DNA from: Pseudomonadota bacterium
GTDB taxonomy: Bacteria > Pseudomonadota > Alphaproteobacteria > Sphingomonadales > Sphingomonadaceae
Reading direction: 5' to 3'
Length of the DNA stretch: 13,086 bases
Assembly: GCA_023426225.1 (NCBI GenBank)
Contig: JAFABD010000121.1
Location: forward strand, 1 to 13,086
The position numbers and the translations under genes were made by a program. Shown one piece after another: positions 1 through 9,100 of this stretch (position 1 is the stretch's first letter; each line of letters starts with the position of its first letter). Under the pieces are notes generated by a model that saw only the letters and a list, made by a program, of their open reading frames with translations, was not told where the DNA came from and ran no database searches.

Positions 1-3000
1 CGGTATAGGCGCCGGGACCGGCGAGCGTCAGCGTGCCGTCGCCGCGCTTGACCAGCGCGCCCGCGCCGCCGATCGCGCCCTGCCAGTTCAGCGCCGTTCC
101 GCCCGCGACGTCGATCGCGCCCGTTCCCGTCAGCGCCAGCGCCCGCGCGCTCGTCATGTCGGCGCGCGTCTGGAGTGCGCCGCCCGCCAGCGTCACGCTT
201 CCCGACGCCGCGCCCAGCGCCGCGTCGCTGCCGATCGCCAGCACGCCGTCGTCGATCCGCGTGCCGCCGGCATGGCCGTTGACGCCCGACAGGATCAGCG
301 TGCCCGCATCGGCCTTCACCAGCGTCGCCGCTCCGGTCAGCGCGCTCGCGATCTCGGCCACCATCGTCGCGCCGGCGGCCGTGCCGTCGCCGACGCGGAT
401 CACCGCCGCGCCGTCGCTCCCCGCCAGCGTCAGCGCGTCGCCGGTCAGGCGATAGCCGTCGCCCGCGAACTGCATCCCCGCCACCGCCAGCGCCCCCGCC
501 GTCGCGTCGAGCGTCACCGTCCCGCCGCTTCCCTGGAACACCGCAAACCCCGGCACCGGGCGCATCGCGCCGTTGGCGAGGCCTGCCGCGTCGGTCCAGC
601 TCCGCGCCGTGGCGCTCCACTGCCCCGCGCCGCCGTCGATCGCGCCGTTGTCGTGCCGCGCGATGTCGCTGCCGTCCCAGAAGCGCAGCGTCAGCCCGGC
701 GTTCGAGACCAGGTTGACCTGCCCCGCGACGCTCGTCTGCAGGCTCAGCGTCCCGGCGTCGACGCCTGCGGGCACCGCGCCGATCGTCATCCCCGGCGCC
801 TTGCCGCGCTCGCCCGCGAGCAGCCGCCCGCCATAGCGGATCAGCCCATAGACGCCCGGCGCCCCGAAACCGCCGCCGTCGCGCACGCGCAGCGTCCCCG
901 CCAGCGCCACGTCGCCCGCCACCGTGAACGGCGCGCCCCCCCCGGGCGCCCCCAGCGCGACGTCCAGCGTCGCCACCCGCGTCAGCGTCAGCGCCCCCAT
1001 CTGCAACCCGCCGCCCGGCCCGCCTTCCAGCGTCCCGTCAAAGATCTGCACCAGCCCGGCGACGCTGCCGCCGCCGCGCAGCCGCCCGCCCGAACTCACG
1101 TCGATCAGCGAACTCGCGGTGCTGCCCTCCAGCGCCAGCGTCCCTGCGCTCACCAGCAGCCCGGTCGGGCTGTCGCTGGTCCCGCTCAGCGTGAAGGTGC
1201 CGGTGCCGCGCTTGGTGATGGCATAGCGCGCAAAGCCGGGAACCGTCGGGCTGCCCCCGGTCAGCGTGCCTGCAAAGGTGAAGTCGGCATTGGTCGCGCC
1301 GACCTCGAGCCCGGCATCGTTCAGATAGGTAAGGTCGACCAGTCCCGCGCCTTCCAGCGTGCCGAAGATCTCGTCGGTGTCGAAATCGATCCGCGCCCCG
1401 GCATCGACGATCACGCGCGCCGTGTCGGCGAACGCCTGGTTGGTATAGCCCCAGCGATTGTCGACATACAGCCGGCCTTCCTTGACGTGCACGTCGCCGC
1501 GAAAGCTGTTGCCGATGTCGAGCGAAAGCCGCCCTGCGCCCGTCTTGGTGAAACCGCCCGCGCCCGCGAGACCCTGGCCGAACGTCACGTCCTTGCCCGC
1601 ATCGACGTCGAAGGTCACGTCGCCGTCGATCGTGATCGGCCCCAGCGTGCCATAGGGCGAGCTGGCAAAGCTCAGCATCGTTCCCGCCGCCATGCGGATC
1701 GGGCCGCTGCCCAGCGCCCGGTCGTTGAGCGCGCGCACGCCCCCCGCGCTGATCAGCGTCCCGCCGGTATAGCTGTTCACCCCGCCCAGCGTCAGCAGCC
1801 CGGTCCCCCGCATCACCAGCCCGCCGCCGGTGCCGCCCGACCCGCTGGTGCTGATCGTGCCGTCGAGCCGCAGGTCGTGCGTCCCCTCGATCGCCAGCAC
1901 GGTGTCGAAGCCCGCCGCGCGCTGGATCTGGATCGGATTGGCCAGCCGCGCATCGACCGCCGCCTCGAGCACCGCACCGCCCGGCGCGACGGTAAAGCTG
2001 CCGGTGCCCAGCGCGGTGTCGCTGCCGACGACGATCCGCGCGCCGCCGCTCGCGGTCGTGCCCAGCGCATAGCTGTTGGCCCCGCCCAGCACGACCGTGC
2101 CGCCATTGACCGCCAGCCCCAGCCCGGCGCCGCCGATCGCCCCGTCGAGCGCCATCGTGCCGGCGCCGTTCTTGACCAGCCGCGCATTGCCGGTGCCGGT
2201 CAGCGATCCTGCATAGCGCCCTGTGCCTGCGGGCGTCAGCGTCAGCACCCCGCCCGCGCCCAGATCGATCGCGCCGGTCCCCGACAGGTCGGCGACGGTC
2301 AGGCGATGCCCGCCCAGCGCAAGCGTGCCGCCGCCCATCCGCACCGCGCCGTTGCCCAGCCCGTCGTCGCGCAGCAACTGCAACGTACCGCCGTCGATCG
2401 CGGTGGCGCCATAGGCGGTCGACGACGAGAACTCCAGCGTCGCCGCCCCGGTCTTGCGCAGCGTGCCGGACCCGGTCAGCGATCCGTAAAAGGCGCTGCC
2501 GTTGCCTGCGGTATCCACCGTCAGCGTCTGCGCGCCCAGCACGATCGTTCCCCCGCCGGTCAGCCCGGCCACGGTCTCGTCGTCGTCCTCCGCCCCCGAC
2601 CAGCCATAGCCCGCCGCGAGTGCCAGCGTCGCGCCGGCTCCCACCGACACGACCGCGCGGCGGCCCAGCGAGTTGCGCCCTGCCCCCACCGCATCGACGC
2701 GCCCGCCCTCGATCGAAGCGCCGCCCGAAAAATCGTTGTCGCCGGTCAGCAGCAGCGTGCCCGCATCGCGCTTGGTCAGCACCAGCGTGCCGCCCTGCTC
2801 GCGGATGTTCGCCTGCGCCCACGACGCATCCGGTCCGCTGAAGACGAGTTGCGAATTGCCGCCGTTGACCTCGATCCGCTGCACAAGCAGGCCGCTGCCT
2901 TCCACGGCGACGGCAACGTCGCCCTCGAACGTCATCAACGGCGCGATCAGCTCGCCGCCGGCGCCGACATGCAGCCGCGAGGGGCCGGCGCCGGTGCCGC

Positions 3001-3562
3001 CCAGCCGGACCGCATCGTCGACGAAAATCTGCGCCCGGCTCCCCTGGACGCTCACGTCGCCCAGCCCGGTCAGCCCCAGCGTGGTGATTTCGCGCGAATG
3101 CAGCCGCCCGCCTTCGGTCACGCTGACGATGCCGGTGCCGCCGTTGCGGCCCAGCAGCACGACCGGCGCTTCCACCGATGCGTGCACGCCGCCGACGCTC
3201 AGCGTGCCGACCCAGCCGCTCCATTCGCCCAGCGACAATTGCCCGGCATTGAACACGCCCTGCTCGCCGACGGCAACGGTCGCCGGCTGGCCGCCCGGGC
3301 CGGCGATCGTCATCGTACGCACCGCTGCGGACAGCGAGGTGATGTCGATCGTGCCGCCGTTGCTCATCGATGCGTCGCTGTTGGCGTCGGGAACGGTGGC
3401 GGGGTTCCAGCGGGATGCGTCGTCCCAGCTCGACTCGCCGCCGCGCCAGTTCTGTGCCTTTGCCGCACCCGGGGCGATCAGCATCGTCAGCGCCGCGGCC
3501 ATGCCGCACGAGCCCAGAATCGTTCCCGCGGCAAGCCTGCCGCGCCGGTACGCACCCATCAT
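1..3562 (-). CDS. Autotransporter-type beta-strand-repeat passenger protein, 3' end outside window
   Basis: The frame is open from an ATG at 3562 to the left edge of the window, giving 1187 residues with no stop. An AGGGG Shine-Dalgarno-like sequence lies about 9 bases before the ATG. A signal peptide is clear: basic start (YRRGR), hydrophobic stretch, then cleavage probably after Ala36 (GAAKA/QNW). It is followed by the W-x-W-D-x-x-x-W-x-P-x-x-V-P-D pattern (about residues 39-58) that often opens this kind of passenger. The remainder is Gly/Ala/Thr/Leu-rich and contains at least eight autotransporter-associated beta-strand (PATR-like) motifs of the form L-x-K-x-G-x-G-T-L-x-L-x-G-x-N-x-Y-x-G-G. 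They lie near nucleotides 2725-2795, 2410-2480, 2100-2180, 1740-1830, 1495-1560, 1140-1225, 262-335 and 1-60. The expected fold is a parallel beta-helix exposed at, or released from, the cell surface. No autotransporter barrel domain is visible; it would lie beyond position 1. The ligand or role is unknown. The codon use looks like that of its neighbours. Confidence 0.88.
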   Translation of the reverse strand, partial: MMGAYRRGRLAAGTILGSCGMAAALTMLIAPGAAKAQNWRGGESSWDDASRWNPATVPDANSDASMSNGGTIDITSLSAAVRTMTIAGPGGQPATVAVGEQGVFNAGQLSLGEWSGWVGTLSVGGVHASVEAPVVLLGRNGGTGIVSVTEGGRLHSREITTLGLTGLGDVSVQGSRAQIFVDDAVRLGGTGAGPSRLHVGAGGELIAPLMTFEGDVAVAVEGSGLLVQRIEVNGGNSQLVFSGPDASWAQANIREQGGTLVLTKRDAGTLLLTGDNDFSGGASIEGGRVDAVGAGRNSLGRRAVVSVGAGATLALAAGYGWSGAEDDDETVAGLTGGGTIVLGAQTLTVDTAGNGSAFYGSLTGSGTLRKTGAATLEFSSSTAYGATAIDGGTLQLLRDDGLGNGAVRMGGGTLALGGHRLTVADLSGTGAIDLGAGGVLTLTPAGTGRYAGSLTGTGNARLVKNGAGTMALDGAIGGAGLGLAVNGGTVVLGGANSYALGTTASGGARIVVGSDTALGTGSFTVAPGGAVLEAAVDARLANPIQIQRAAGFDTVLAIEGTHDLRLDGTISTSGSGGTGGGLVMRGTGLLTLGGVNSYTGGTLISAGGVRALNDRALGSGPIRMAAGTMLSFASSPYGTLGPITIDGDVTFDVDAGKDVTFGQGLAGAGGFTKTGAGRLSLDIGNSFRGDVHVKEGRLYVDNRWGYTNQAFADTARVIVDAGARIDFDTDEIFGTLEGAGLVDLTYLNDAGLEVGATNADFTFAGTLTGGSPTVPGFARYAITKRGTGTFTLSGTSDSPTGLLVSAGTLALEGSTASSLIDVSSGGRLRGGGSVAGLVQIFDGTLEGGPGGGLQMGALTLTRVATLDVALGAPGGGAPFTVAGDVALAGTLRVRDGGGFGAPGVYGLIRYGGRLLAGERGKAPGMTIGAVPAGVDAGTLSLQTSVAGQVNLVSNAGLTLRFWDGSDIARHDNGAIDGGAGQWSATARSWTDAAGLANGAMRPVPGFAVFQGSGGTVTLDATAGALAVAGMQFAGDGYRLTGDALTLAGSDGAAVIRVGDGTAAGATMVAEIASALTGAATLVKADAGTLILSGVNGHAGGTRIDDGVLAIGSDAALGAASGSVTLAGGALQTRADMTSARALALTGTGAIDVAGGTALNWQGAIGGAGALVKRGDGTLTLAGPGAYT

Positions 3563-3729
3563 GTCGTGTTCCCCTGTCCCTCGCCCGGGCCCTGCCGCAT
3601 GACTGTGCCGACGGTCGCGAAGCCGTGGAAAGGCTCCCCGGCACCGCCGCCGCTTTCCCGGGCAAGCTGTTCCGAATGAAGCATTTCTGATATCGACCCG
3701 CGGTGTGCGCCAAGGAGTCCAAAAGTTGC
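3563..3729. promoter_or_regulatory. Divergent intergenic region between passenger gene and wHTH gene
   Basis: This 167-bp gap separates two genes read away from each other, so it should hold promoters for both. It is visibly less GC-rich around 3672-3697 (a stretch containing gaatgaagcatttctgatat) than its surroundings, which is where I would look for promoter elements. I could not identify convincing -35/-10 boxes or an operator palindrome. A GAA-N4-TTC inverted triplet at about 3678-3687 is too weak to call. Confidence 0.4.
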
Positions 3730-4626
3730 ATGACGCGCCGACCGCCCGCCGACCCCGCCGCCCCGCCCGCCGCTGACGCGGTGCGCGATCGCGCGGCCGA
3801 TGCGTTTCTCCGCCATCCGGGGTTGCGCGATGCGCTCGCCGCCTATTGCGCCGAGGTGGCGCTCGTCGCGCCGGCGGGCTGGCCGATCAACAAGCTGTTC
3901 AACCAGCTCGGCCGCTATCTGGTCGGCTATTTCCTCGTCCATCATCACCGGCACTGGGCGCACCATGGCGGGCCGCTGCCCACGCTCGCGCGGCTCCAGC
4001 AAAACTGCCCGCTCAGTCCGCGCCAGACCGCGGGGATCGTCGCCGGGCTACGCGCCGGCCGGCTGGTCGAAACGCGCGCCGCGCCGGCGGGCCGGGCGCG
4101 CATCCTCGTCCCCGCCCCGGCCGTGACCGAACAGATTGCGGCGTCGATGCTCGGCTATCTGCGCGCGGTTGACCGGCTCCAGCCCGATCGCGCGCCGCGT
4201 GCGCCCGCGATCGCCGCCGATCCGGCGCTCCAGGACGAGCTGGTCTATCGCTCGGCCGCGACGCTGATCGCCGATCCGACGCTGCTCGATTCCTATCCGC
4301 GCGTGGTCGCGTTCGCGCGGCGCGACTGCGGCTATCTCGTGCTCGCGGCGGTGATGGCGGCGGTCTATGCGGCGGCGGCGGGCGAGCCGTCGCCGCCGCT
4401 CTCCTATCGCCGGCTCGCCGATCATTTCCGCCTGTCGCGCTCGCACATCGGCAACCTGCTCGGCACCGCGACGCACGCGGGCTGGATCACCACCGATGCG
4501 CGCGGGCGCCTCGTCGCCGCCGATCCGGCGTTCGTCGCCGAGTTCGAACGCTGGAGCGCGTGGCAGCTCGGCCATCATGCCGCGCTTGCCGACGCGATCC
4601 TCGCCGATCGCATCGCGCCGGCCTGA
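3730..4626 (+). CDS. Predicted DNA-binding protein with two tandem winged-helix-like modules, family not recognised
   Basis: The ATG at 3730 is preferred because AAGGAG sits at 3712-3717, 12 bases upstream; an in-frame GTG at 3703 has no such site and would add nine residues. The 298-residue product has no signal peptide and is probably cytoplasmic. It appears to contain one module twice. Module A (about residues 61-125) has a hydrophobic helix (GRYLVGYFLV), then L-P-T-L-A-R-L-Q-x-x-C-P-L-S-P-R-Q-T and a turn into RLVET. Module B (about 200-265) has a helix starting GYLVLAAVMA, then L-S-Y-R-R-L-A-D-H-F-R-L-S-R-S-H-I and a turn into GWITT. Each resembles a MarR/GntR-like winged helix, so a transcriptional regulator is likely. 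It is divergent from the passenger gene and ends 17 bp from the converging GH144-like gene. The obvious target is the passenger promoter, but nothing in the sequence proves it. I do not recognise the family. Confidence 0.75.
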   Translation: MTRRPPADPAAPPAADAVRDRAADAFLRHPGLRDALAAYCAEVALVAPAGWPINKLFNQLGRYLVGYFLVHHHRHWAHHGGPLPTLARLQQNCPLSPRQTAGIVAGLRAGRLVETRAAPAGRARILVPAPAVTEQIAASMLGYLRAVDRLQPDRAPRAPAIAADPALQDELVYRSAATLIADPTLLDSYPRVVAFARRDCGYLVLAAVMAAVYAAAAGEPSPPLSYRRLADHFRLSRSHIGNLLGTATHAGWITTDARGRLVAADPAFVAEFERWSAWQLGHHAALADAILADRIAPA

Positions 4627-4643
4627 CCCGGCCGGCTGCGGCG

Positions 4644-6089
4644 CTATGCCCCGCCCAGCCAGCCGCCGCGAAAGCCCGCGCGCGTCAGCCCGTCGCGGAT
4701 CGCGGGGTGGCCGCGCATGTGGCGCCACACCAGCGCGCTCTGATGGTTGGCGATCATCGTCAGGATCGGCCCCTGGTCGATCCCCAGATATTCGTCGTCG
4801 AACCAGCCGAGATGCAGGTCGACCTTGCCCTTCTCGACGCGCAGCCCCACCGCGTCGGCGCCCGCCAGCGACGGGTTGAAGCTGTCGAGAAAGCCATAGC
4901 GGCCATAGAGCAGCCGGCCATAGCGCGCATGCATCGCGCGCGCGCACGGCACGACGATCTCGGGCGCGAACGCGATCGAACCCAGCGCCGCCGTCGGCGC
5001 GATCGTGCCGTCGTCGAATTCGTCGGGCAGCCCCAGCGGCCCGCGCGCCGAATAGGTGCGGAAACTGCGCGGCGCGCCCGCGATCTGCCATGTGCCGCCC
5101 AGCGGGCCGTCGCACGCGGTCAGCCCCCAGATGTCGGCCGAATAGCCGCGCCAGCCCATCGGGTTGCGGATCGCATAGTCGCGCTGTGCATAGGTTGCGC
5201 GGCGGCTGTTCTCGAAATAGTCGAAACCGGCCTCGCGCATCGCGGCGTCGCGGATGCCGCGGAAATCGATCCAGCCATGGCTGTACTGGTGGCCGAAATG
5301 CGGGCCGAACGCCAGGTGGCGCCCGGCACCGCTGCCGCGCCAGCTATGCGGATAGGTCGCGCACCATGCGTCCCAGGCATCGGCGCTCAGCCGGTGCGCC
5401 GGGTCGGGCGCGCCCAGCCCCAGCACATAGACGAGCATCGCCTCGTTATAGCCCTTCCAGTCCGACGGGATGAACCCGCGCTCGGGGTGCCATCCCATGC
5501 ACACCAGCGGCGCGCGCGCCTGCATCCAGCGCCAGTCGATCCGGGCATAAAGCCGGTCGGCCAGGTCGCGCACCTCGCGCTCGGCGGCGGTGTTGCGGTC
5601 GAAATAGCGCGCGGCGAACAGCACGCCGCCCATCAGCAGCGCGGTGTCGACCGACGACAGCTCGCTCCGCCCGAAGCGGTGGCCGCGCGTCATGTCGAGG
5701 AAATGGTAGAAGAAACCCTTGTGGCCGCTCACGCCCTCGGCGGCGTCGCCCTGCGGCGCGTTCCACAGGAAGCGCAGCGTCGCCAGCGTGCGCGTCAGCG
5801 CGGCGCTGCGGCCGATCCAGCCCTGCTCGACCCCGATCGGATAGGCGGTCAGCGCAAAGCCGGTGGCGGCGATGCTGCAAAAGCCCGCGCTCGGCCAGCG
5901 GTCGGGGGCCAGCCCGTTGGCGGCGTTGGTGGTTTCCCAGAAATAGCGAAAGGTCCGCTCGGCGGTGCGTGCGATCAATGCGTCGCGCGCGGGCGCGGCG
6001 GCCGCGGCGACCGCGTTCGTCGCCTTGGCCGTCGCGGCGGCGGCGACCAGCATCGGCGTGCCGCGCACCAGGGTCCGGCGGGAAATCAT
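4644..6089 (-). CDS. Glucoamylase-like (COG5368/PF10091) exported glycoside hydrolase, probable GH144 endo-beta-1,2-glucanase
   Basis: The 481-residue protein begins with a Tat-like signal (SRRTLVR at residues 3-9, then an Ala-rich segment to about residue 33), so it is probably periplasmic or secreted. The mature part is an alpha-helical (alpha/alpha)6-barrel-type enzyme. Blocks typical of the 'glucoamylase family' are RSELSSVDTALLMGG (141-155), GWHPERGF and SDWKGYNEAM (199-218), FGHQYSHGWIDFRGI (265-279), DYFENSRRAT (290-299) and YSADIWGLTACDGP (316-329). This family includes GH144 endo-beta-1,2-glucanases, which cut beta-1,2-glucan to sophoro-oligosaccharides. Glu143, Asp148 and Glu216 lie in conserved blocks and are candidates for catalysis, but I have not verified this assignment. 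The length fits a single-domain GH144 enzyme. The start has GGAGA 11 bases upstream. An intrinsic terminator lies just before that site (6110-6155), so this gene is partly uncoupled from the receptor gene upstream. The generic 'glucoamylase' label is probably misleading: the neighbouring GH3 beta-glucosidase argues for a beta-glucan. Confidence 0.87.
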   Translation of the reverse strand: MISRRTLVRGTPMLVAAAATAKATNAVAAAAAPARDALIARTAERTFRYFWETTNAANGLAPDRWPSAGFCSIAATGFALTAYPIGVEQGWIGRSAALTRTLATLRFLWNAPQGDAAEGVSGHKGFFYHFLDMTRGHRFGRSELSSVDTALLMGGVLFAARYFDRNTAAEREVRDLADRLYARIDWRWMQARAPLVCMGWHPERGFIPSDWKGYNEAMLVYVLGLGAPDPAHRLSADAWDAWCATYPHSWRGSGAGRHLAFGPHFGHQYSHGWIDFRGIRDAAMREAGFDYFENSRRATYAQRDYAIRNPMGWRGYSADIWGLTACDGPLGGTWQIAGAPRSFRTYSARGPLGLPDEFDDGTIAPTAALGSIAFAPEIVVPCARAMHARYGRLLYGRYGFLDSFNPSLAGADAVGLRVEKGKVDLHLGWFDDEYLGIDQGPILTMIANHQSALVWRHMRGHPAIRDGLTRAGFRGGWLGGA

Positions 6090-6109
6090 GGCGTCGTTGT
6101 TCTCCGTCC

Positions 6110-6155
6110 AAAAAAGGGGGCGGGACCGGCAAAGGGGGCCAGGCCGGTCCCGCCC
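6110..6155 (-). terminator. Intrinsic terminator after the TonB-dependent receptor gene
   Basis: Two arms, 6143-6155 and 6118-6130, form a perfect 13-bp GC-rich stem (gccggtcccgccc on the plus strand for the right arm) with a 12-base loop. In the leftward transcript the stem is followed by CC and then six U residues (A-run at 6110-6115 on the plus strand). It begins 15 bp after the receptor stop codon. The U-run directly precedes the GGAGA ribosome binding site (about 6102-6106) of the next gene, leaving no room for a separate promoter between terminator and RBS. Confidence 0.88.
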
Positions 6156-6170
6156 TGAGGAGAGAGCAGG

Positions 6171-9100
6171 TTAGAAGCTGAAGCCGGCCGACAGCTTGAA
6201 CGTGCGCGGCGGATAGCCTCCGGTCTCGGAATTGGGGTTGAGCTTGCCGAAGTTCGGCGAGCTCCCGTCATCGTTGTACGACGTGAAGTTCGCCGTGTTG
6301 AACACGTTCAGCACGTCGACGCGCACGCGCATCGCCGCCTCGCTCGACACGAAGTGCAGCGGGATCGACTTGCTCAGCGCGAAGTCGACCTGGCGGAACG
6401 CCCACAGGTCGCCCAGGATGAACGGGCGCTTGTTGTCGCCCTCGATCACGCGCGGCCCCTGGTCGGTCGTGCCATAGACATAGACCGGCGAACGCAGCTG
6501 CAGCTTGGCCGACGCGGTCAGGCCCCAGGGCAGGTCCGCGCTGCCCGCCATGACGATGCGGTGCTTCGAAACACCCGTCGAACGCAGCGTCGGATAGTCA
6601 TAGATCGACGGGTAATCGAGCGAGTAATGCTCACCCGACTTCCGGCTCTCGGTCGCCTCGGTATAGGTGTAGACGAAGTTCAGGCTCCACGGCGAGCTTG
6701 CCGTATAGTCCTTCTCCAGCTTGAAATAGGCCGAGTCCGCGTCGGTCTTGATGCCGTTCGTGCCCAGGATGATCGCGCCGAATCCGGCCGGTGCGAAGCC
6801 CCAGGGCTGGGTGTTGAACTGCGTGCCCGGCGCAAAGAAGGTGCCGTCGGGCCGGCGGTTGCCGAGCAGCCAGGCAAAGCCGTCGCGGCTGGCGATGTGG
6901 GTATAGCCGATCTCGGGCCGCCACATGCCCAGCTTGCCGCGCACGCCCAGGCTGAACTGGTCCGAATACGGAACCTTCAGGTCGTTGTTGATGAACGTCA
7001 ACTCGCGCCCGCCGCCGGTGGTCGAGGTGGCAAGCGTCGCCAGCCCCGCCGGGGTCAGGTAGTTCGGATTCCACGCCACGCAGTTGGCGTTGACGCAGCT
7101 ATGCGCCGGATCGCCGTTGTTGAACTGGAAGCCCAGCGTGCGGAACGCGCCGCTGTTGCGCTCGATCTGCAGATAGTCGAACTGGTTGCGGTCATACGAA
7201 CGGCCATAGCCGCCGAACAGCGTGAAGCGGCGGTCGGCGTCGAGCGCATAGCTGAAGCCGATGCGCGGCTGGAACGCGCCCGTGAACGCCTTCCGCTCCT
7301 TGCCGGTCGAGATATAGTCGGCGATCCGGTAATCGGCGTTGACGAGGTTGGGATAGTTGGCGGGCGAAACCGCCGCCACCGCGTCCGCCGGCGTCACCCA
7401 GTTGAGATAGGACGGCGTCCGCTCGTAATCCCAGCGGATGCCCGCGTTGATCGTCAGCCGGCTGGTCACGTCCCAGTCGTCCTGGATGTACAGGCCCAGC
7501 TGGAAGTTGTTCGACCGCACCGAACCGTCGCCGATGCCGGGCACCGGCACGCCGAACTTCACCTGCCACGGCACCGTCGTCGAATAGTCGAGGTTGTAAT
7601 AATATTGCGGGTTCAGCGAATTGCGCTCGAGCGCGTTCAGCTTCACCCACTTGGTCTTGAAGCCCAGCTTGATCGCGTGGCCGGTAAAGCCGGTGTAGGT
7701 GAAGTCGTCCTGGAAGGTCCAGCCCTTCTGGCCCTTGTTCTGGTAGTTCGCCGACGCGCCATAGTTGAGCAACAGGTCCTGGCGGGCGTTCTGCAGGACG
7801 AAACCGTTGCCGAACGCGGTCGGGCGCGGGCTCCACTTGACGTCCTCGTACGACAGCTTGGCGTCGTTGATCCAGCTGTCGGCGGTGTGCTGGTAACGCA
7901 GCAGTGCGCGCTTTTCCTTGACCTCGTTGATCGAGGTATAGCTCTGCGCGGTCTGGCCGCTGTTCCAGTCGATGCCGTCCTCGTTGCGCACCTTGACCGA
8001 AAGCTCGATCAGGTCGCGGTCGGTCGGCACGATGTCGATCTTGCCGAAATACAGGTCTTCGTTGAACTTGCGGTTGAAGTTGCCGAACACGCCCTGCAGG
8101 TCGCTGGGATAATCGGTGATCGCGCGGCCCTGCGCCGGGGTGACTTCCACCGGCACGCGGTTGCGCTTGCCCTCATACGCGCCGAAGAAGTGCATCACGT
8201 CGCGCACGATCGGCCCGCCCAGCGAAACGCCGAACTGCATGTCGCGCGTCTCGGTCTTGTCGCCGCCCTTCGACTTTTCCAGCGCGGTGCGCGAACGCAG
8301 GTCCTGGTTGGTGAAGTCGAAGAACGCGTCGCCGTGGAACGCGTTGGTGCCCGACTTGGTCACCGCGGTGATCGCCACCGAGCTCACCTGGTCGAACTCG
8401 GCCTTGTAGTTCGAGCTGATGACGCGATACTCGCCGATCGCCGACTGCGGGAACGGGTTGCCGTTCGAGCTGTCCTGGCCGGTGATGCCGTTCTTCAGCA
8501 CATAGTCCTTCTGGCCGACGCCGTCGATGAAGACGTTGACCGAACGGCTCGCCTGCGCGCCGCCCTTGATCGAGACGTTGCCGTTGTCGCCGGTCTCGAG
8601 CGCGACGCCCGGCGCCAGGTCGGCAAAGGCCAGGAAGTTGCGGTTGTTCTGCGGCAGCGTGTCGATCATCCGCTGGGTGATCGTCGCGCCCACTTCGCCG
8701 CCCTGCAGCGTGCGGATGCGCGTGCCGGTGACGATGATCTCGTCGCCCGCGGGCGCAGTCGCGTCGGTGCCGGTATCGGCGGCCGCGCCGTTCGCCGCCG
8801 GGGCGGCGGGGGCGGTCAGGTCGATGTCGAGCTGCGCGCTCTGGCCGACGGTCAGCGTGAAATTGTCGGTGTTGCGCGTGCCGGCGGGCGTCTCGATCGT
8901 CAGGCGATAGGTGCCCGGACGCAGCGACGCGAACAGATAGCTGCCGTCAGCGTTTACCGTCGCATTGAAGCGATAGTTGGTGCTCACCTCGGTCGCCGTG
9001 ACCGAACGCACCTCGACCGGCGCGCCCGCCTGCGTCACGCGGCCGCGCAGGCTCGCCTGGCTCTGCTGCGCCTGCACCGGCGTCGCCATCGTCGCGCCGA

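Noticed and set aside
1..3562. Repetitive sequence in the passenger gene as a possible repeat array or CRISPR-like element
   Set aside because: The similarity is at the protein level, with irregular spacing and no exact DNA repeats or unique spacers of constant length.
272..3679. A plus-strand open frame of 1135 codons opposite the passenger gene
   Set aside because: The translation is a monotonous Arg/Ala/Pro/His mix without domains, signal peptide or RBS. The minus strand in this stretch has a signal peptide and recurring PATR motifs, so this is a GC-rich shadow.
1038..3731. A minus-strand open frame of 897 codons overlapping the passenger gene in another frame
   Set aside because: It is Arg-rich and featureless. 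The frame beginning at 3562 carries the signal peptide and repeats and stays open to the window edge.
4560..6158. A plus-strand open frame of 532 codons opposite the GH144-like gene
   Set aside because: The minus-strand product has many conserved family blocks; the opposite frame has none and is Arg/Ala-rich.
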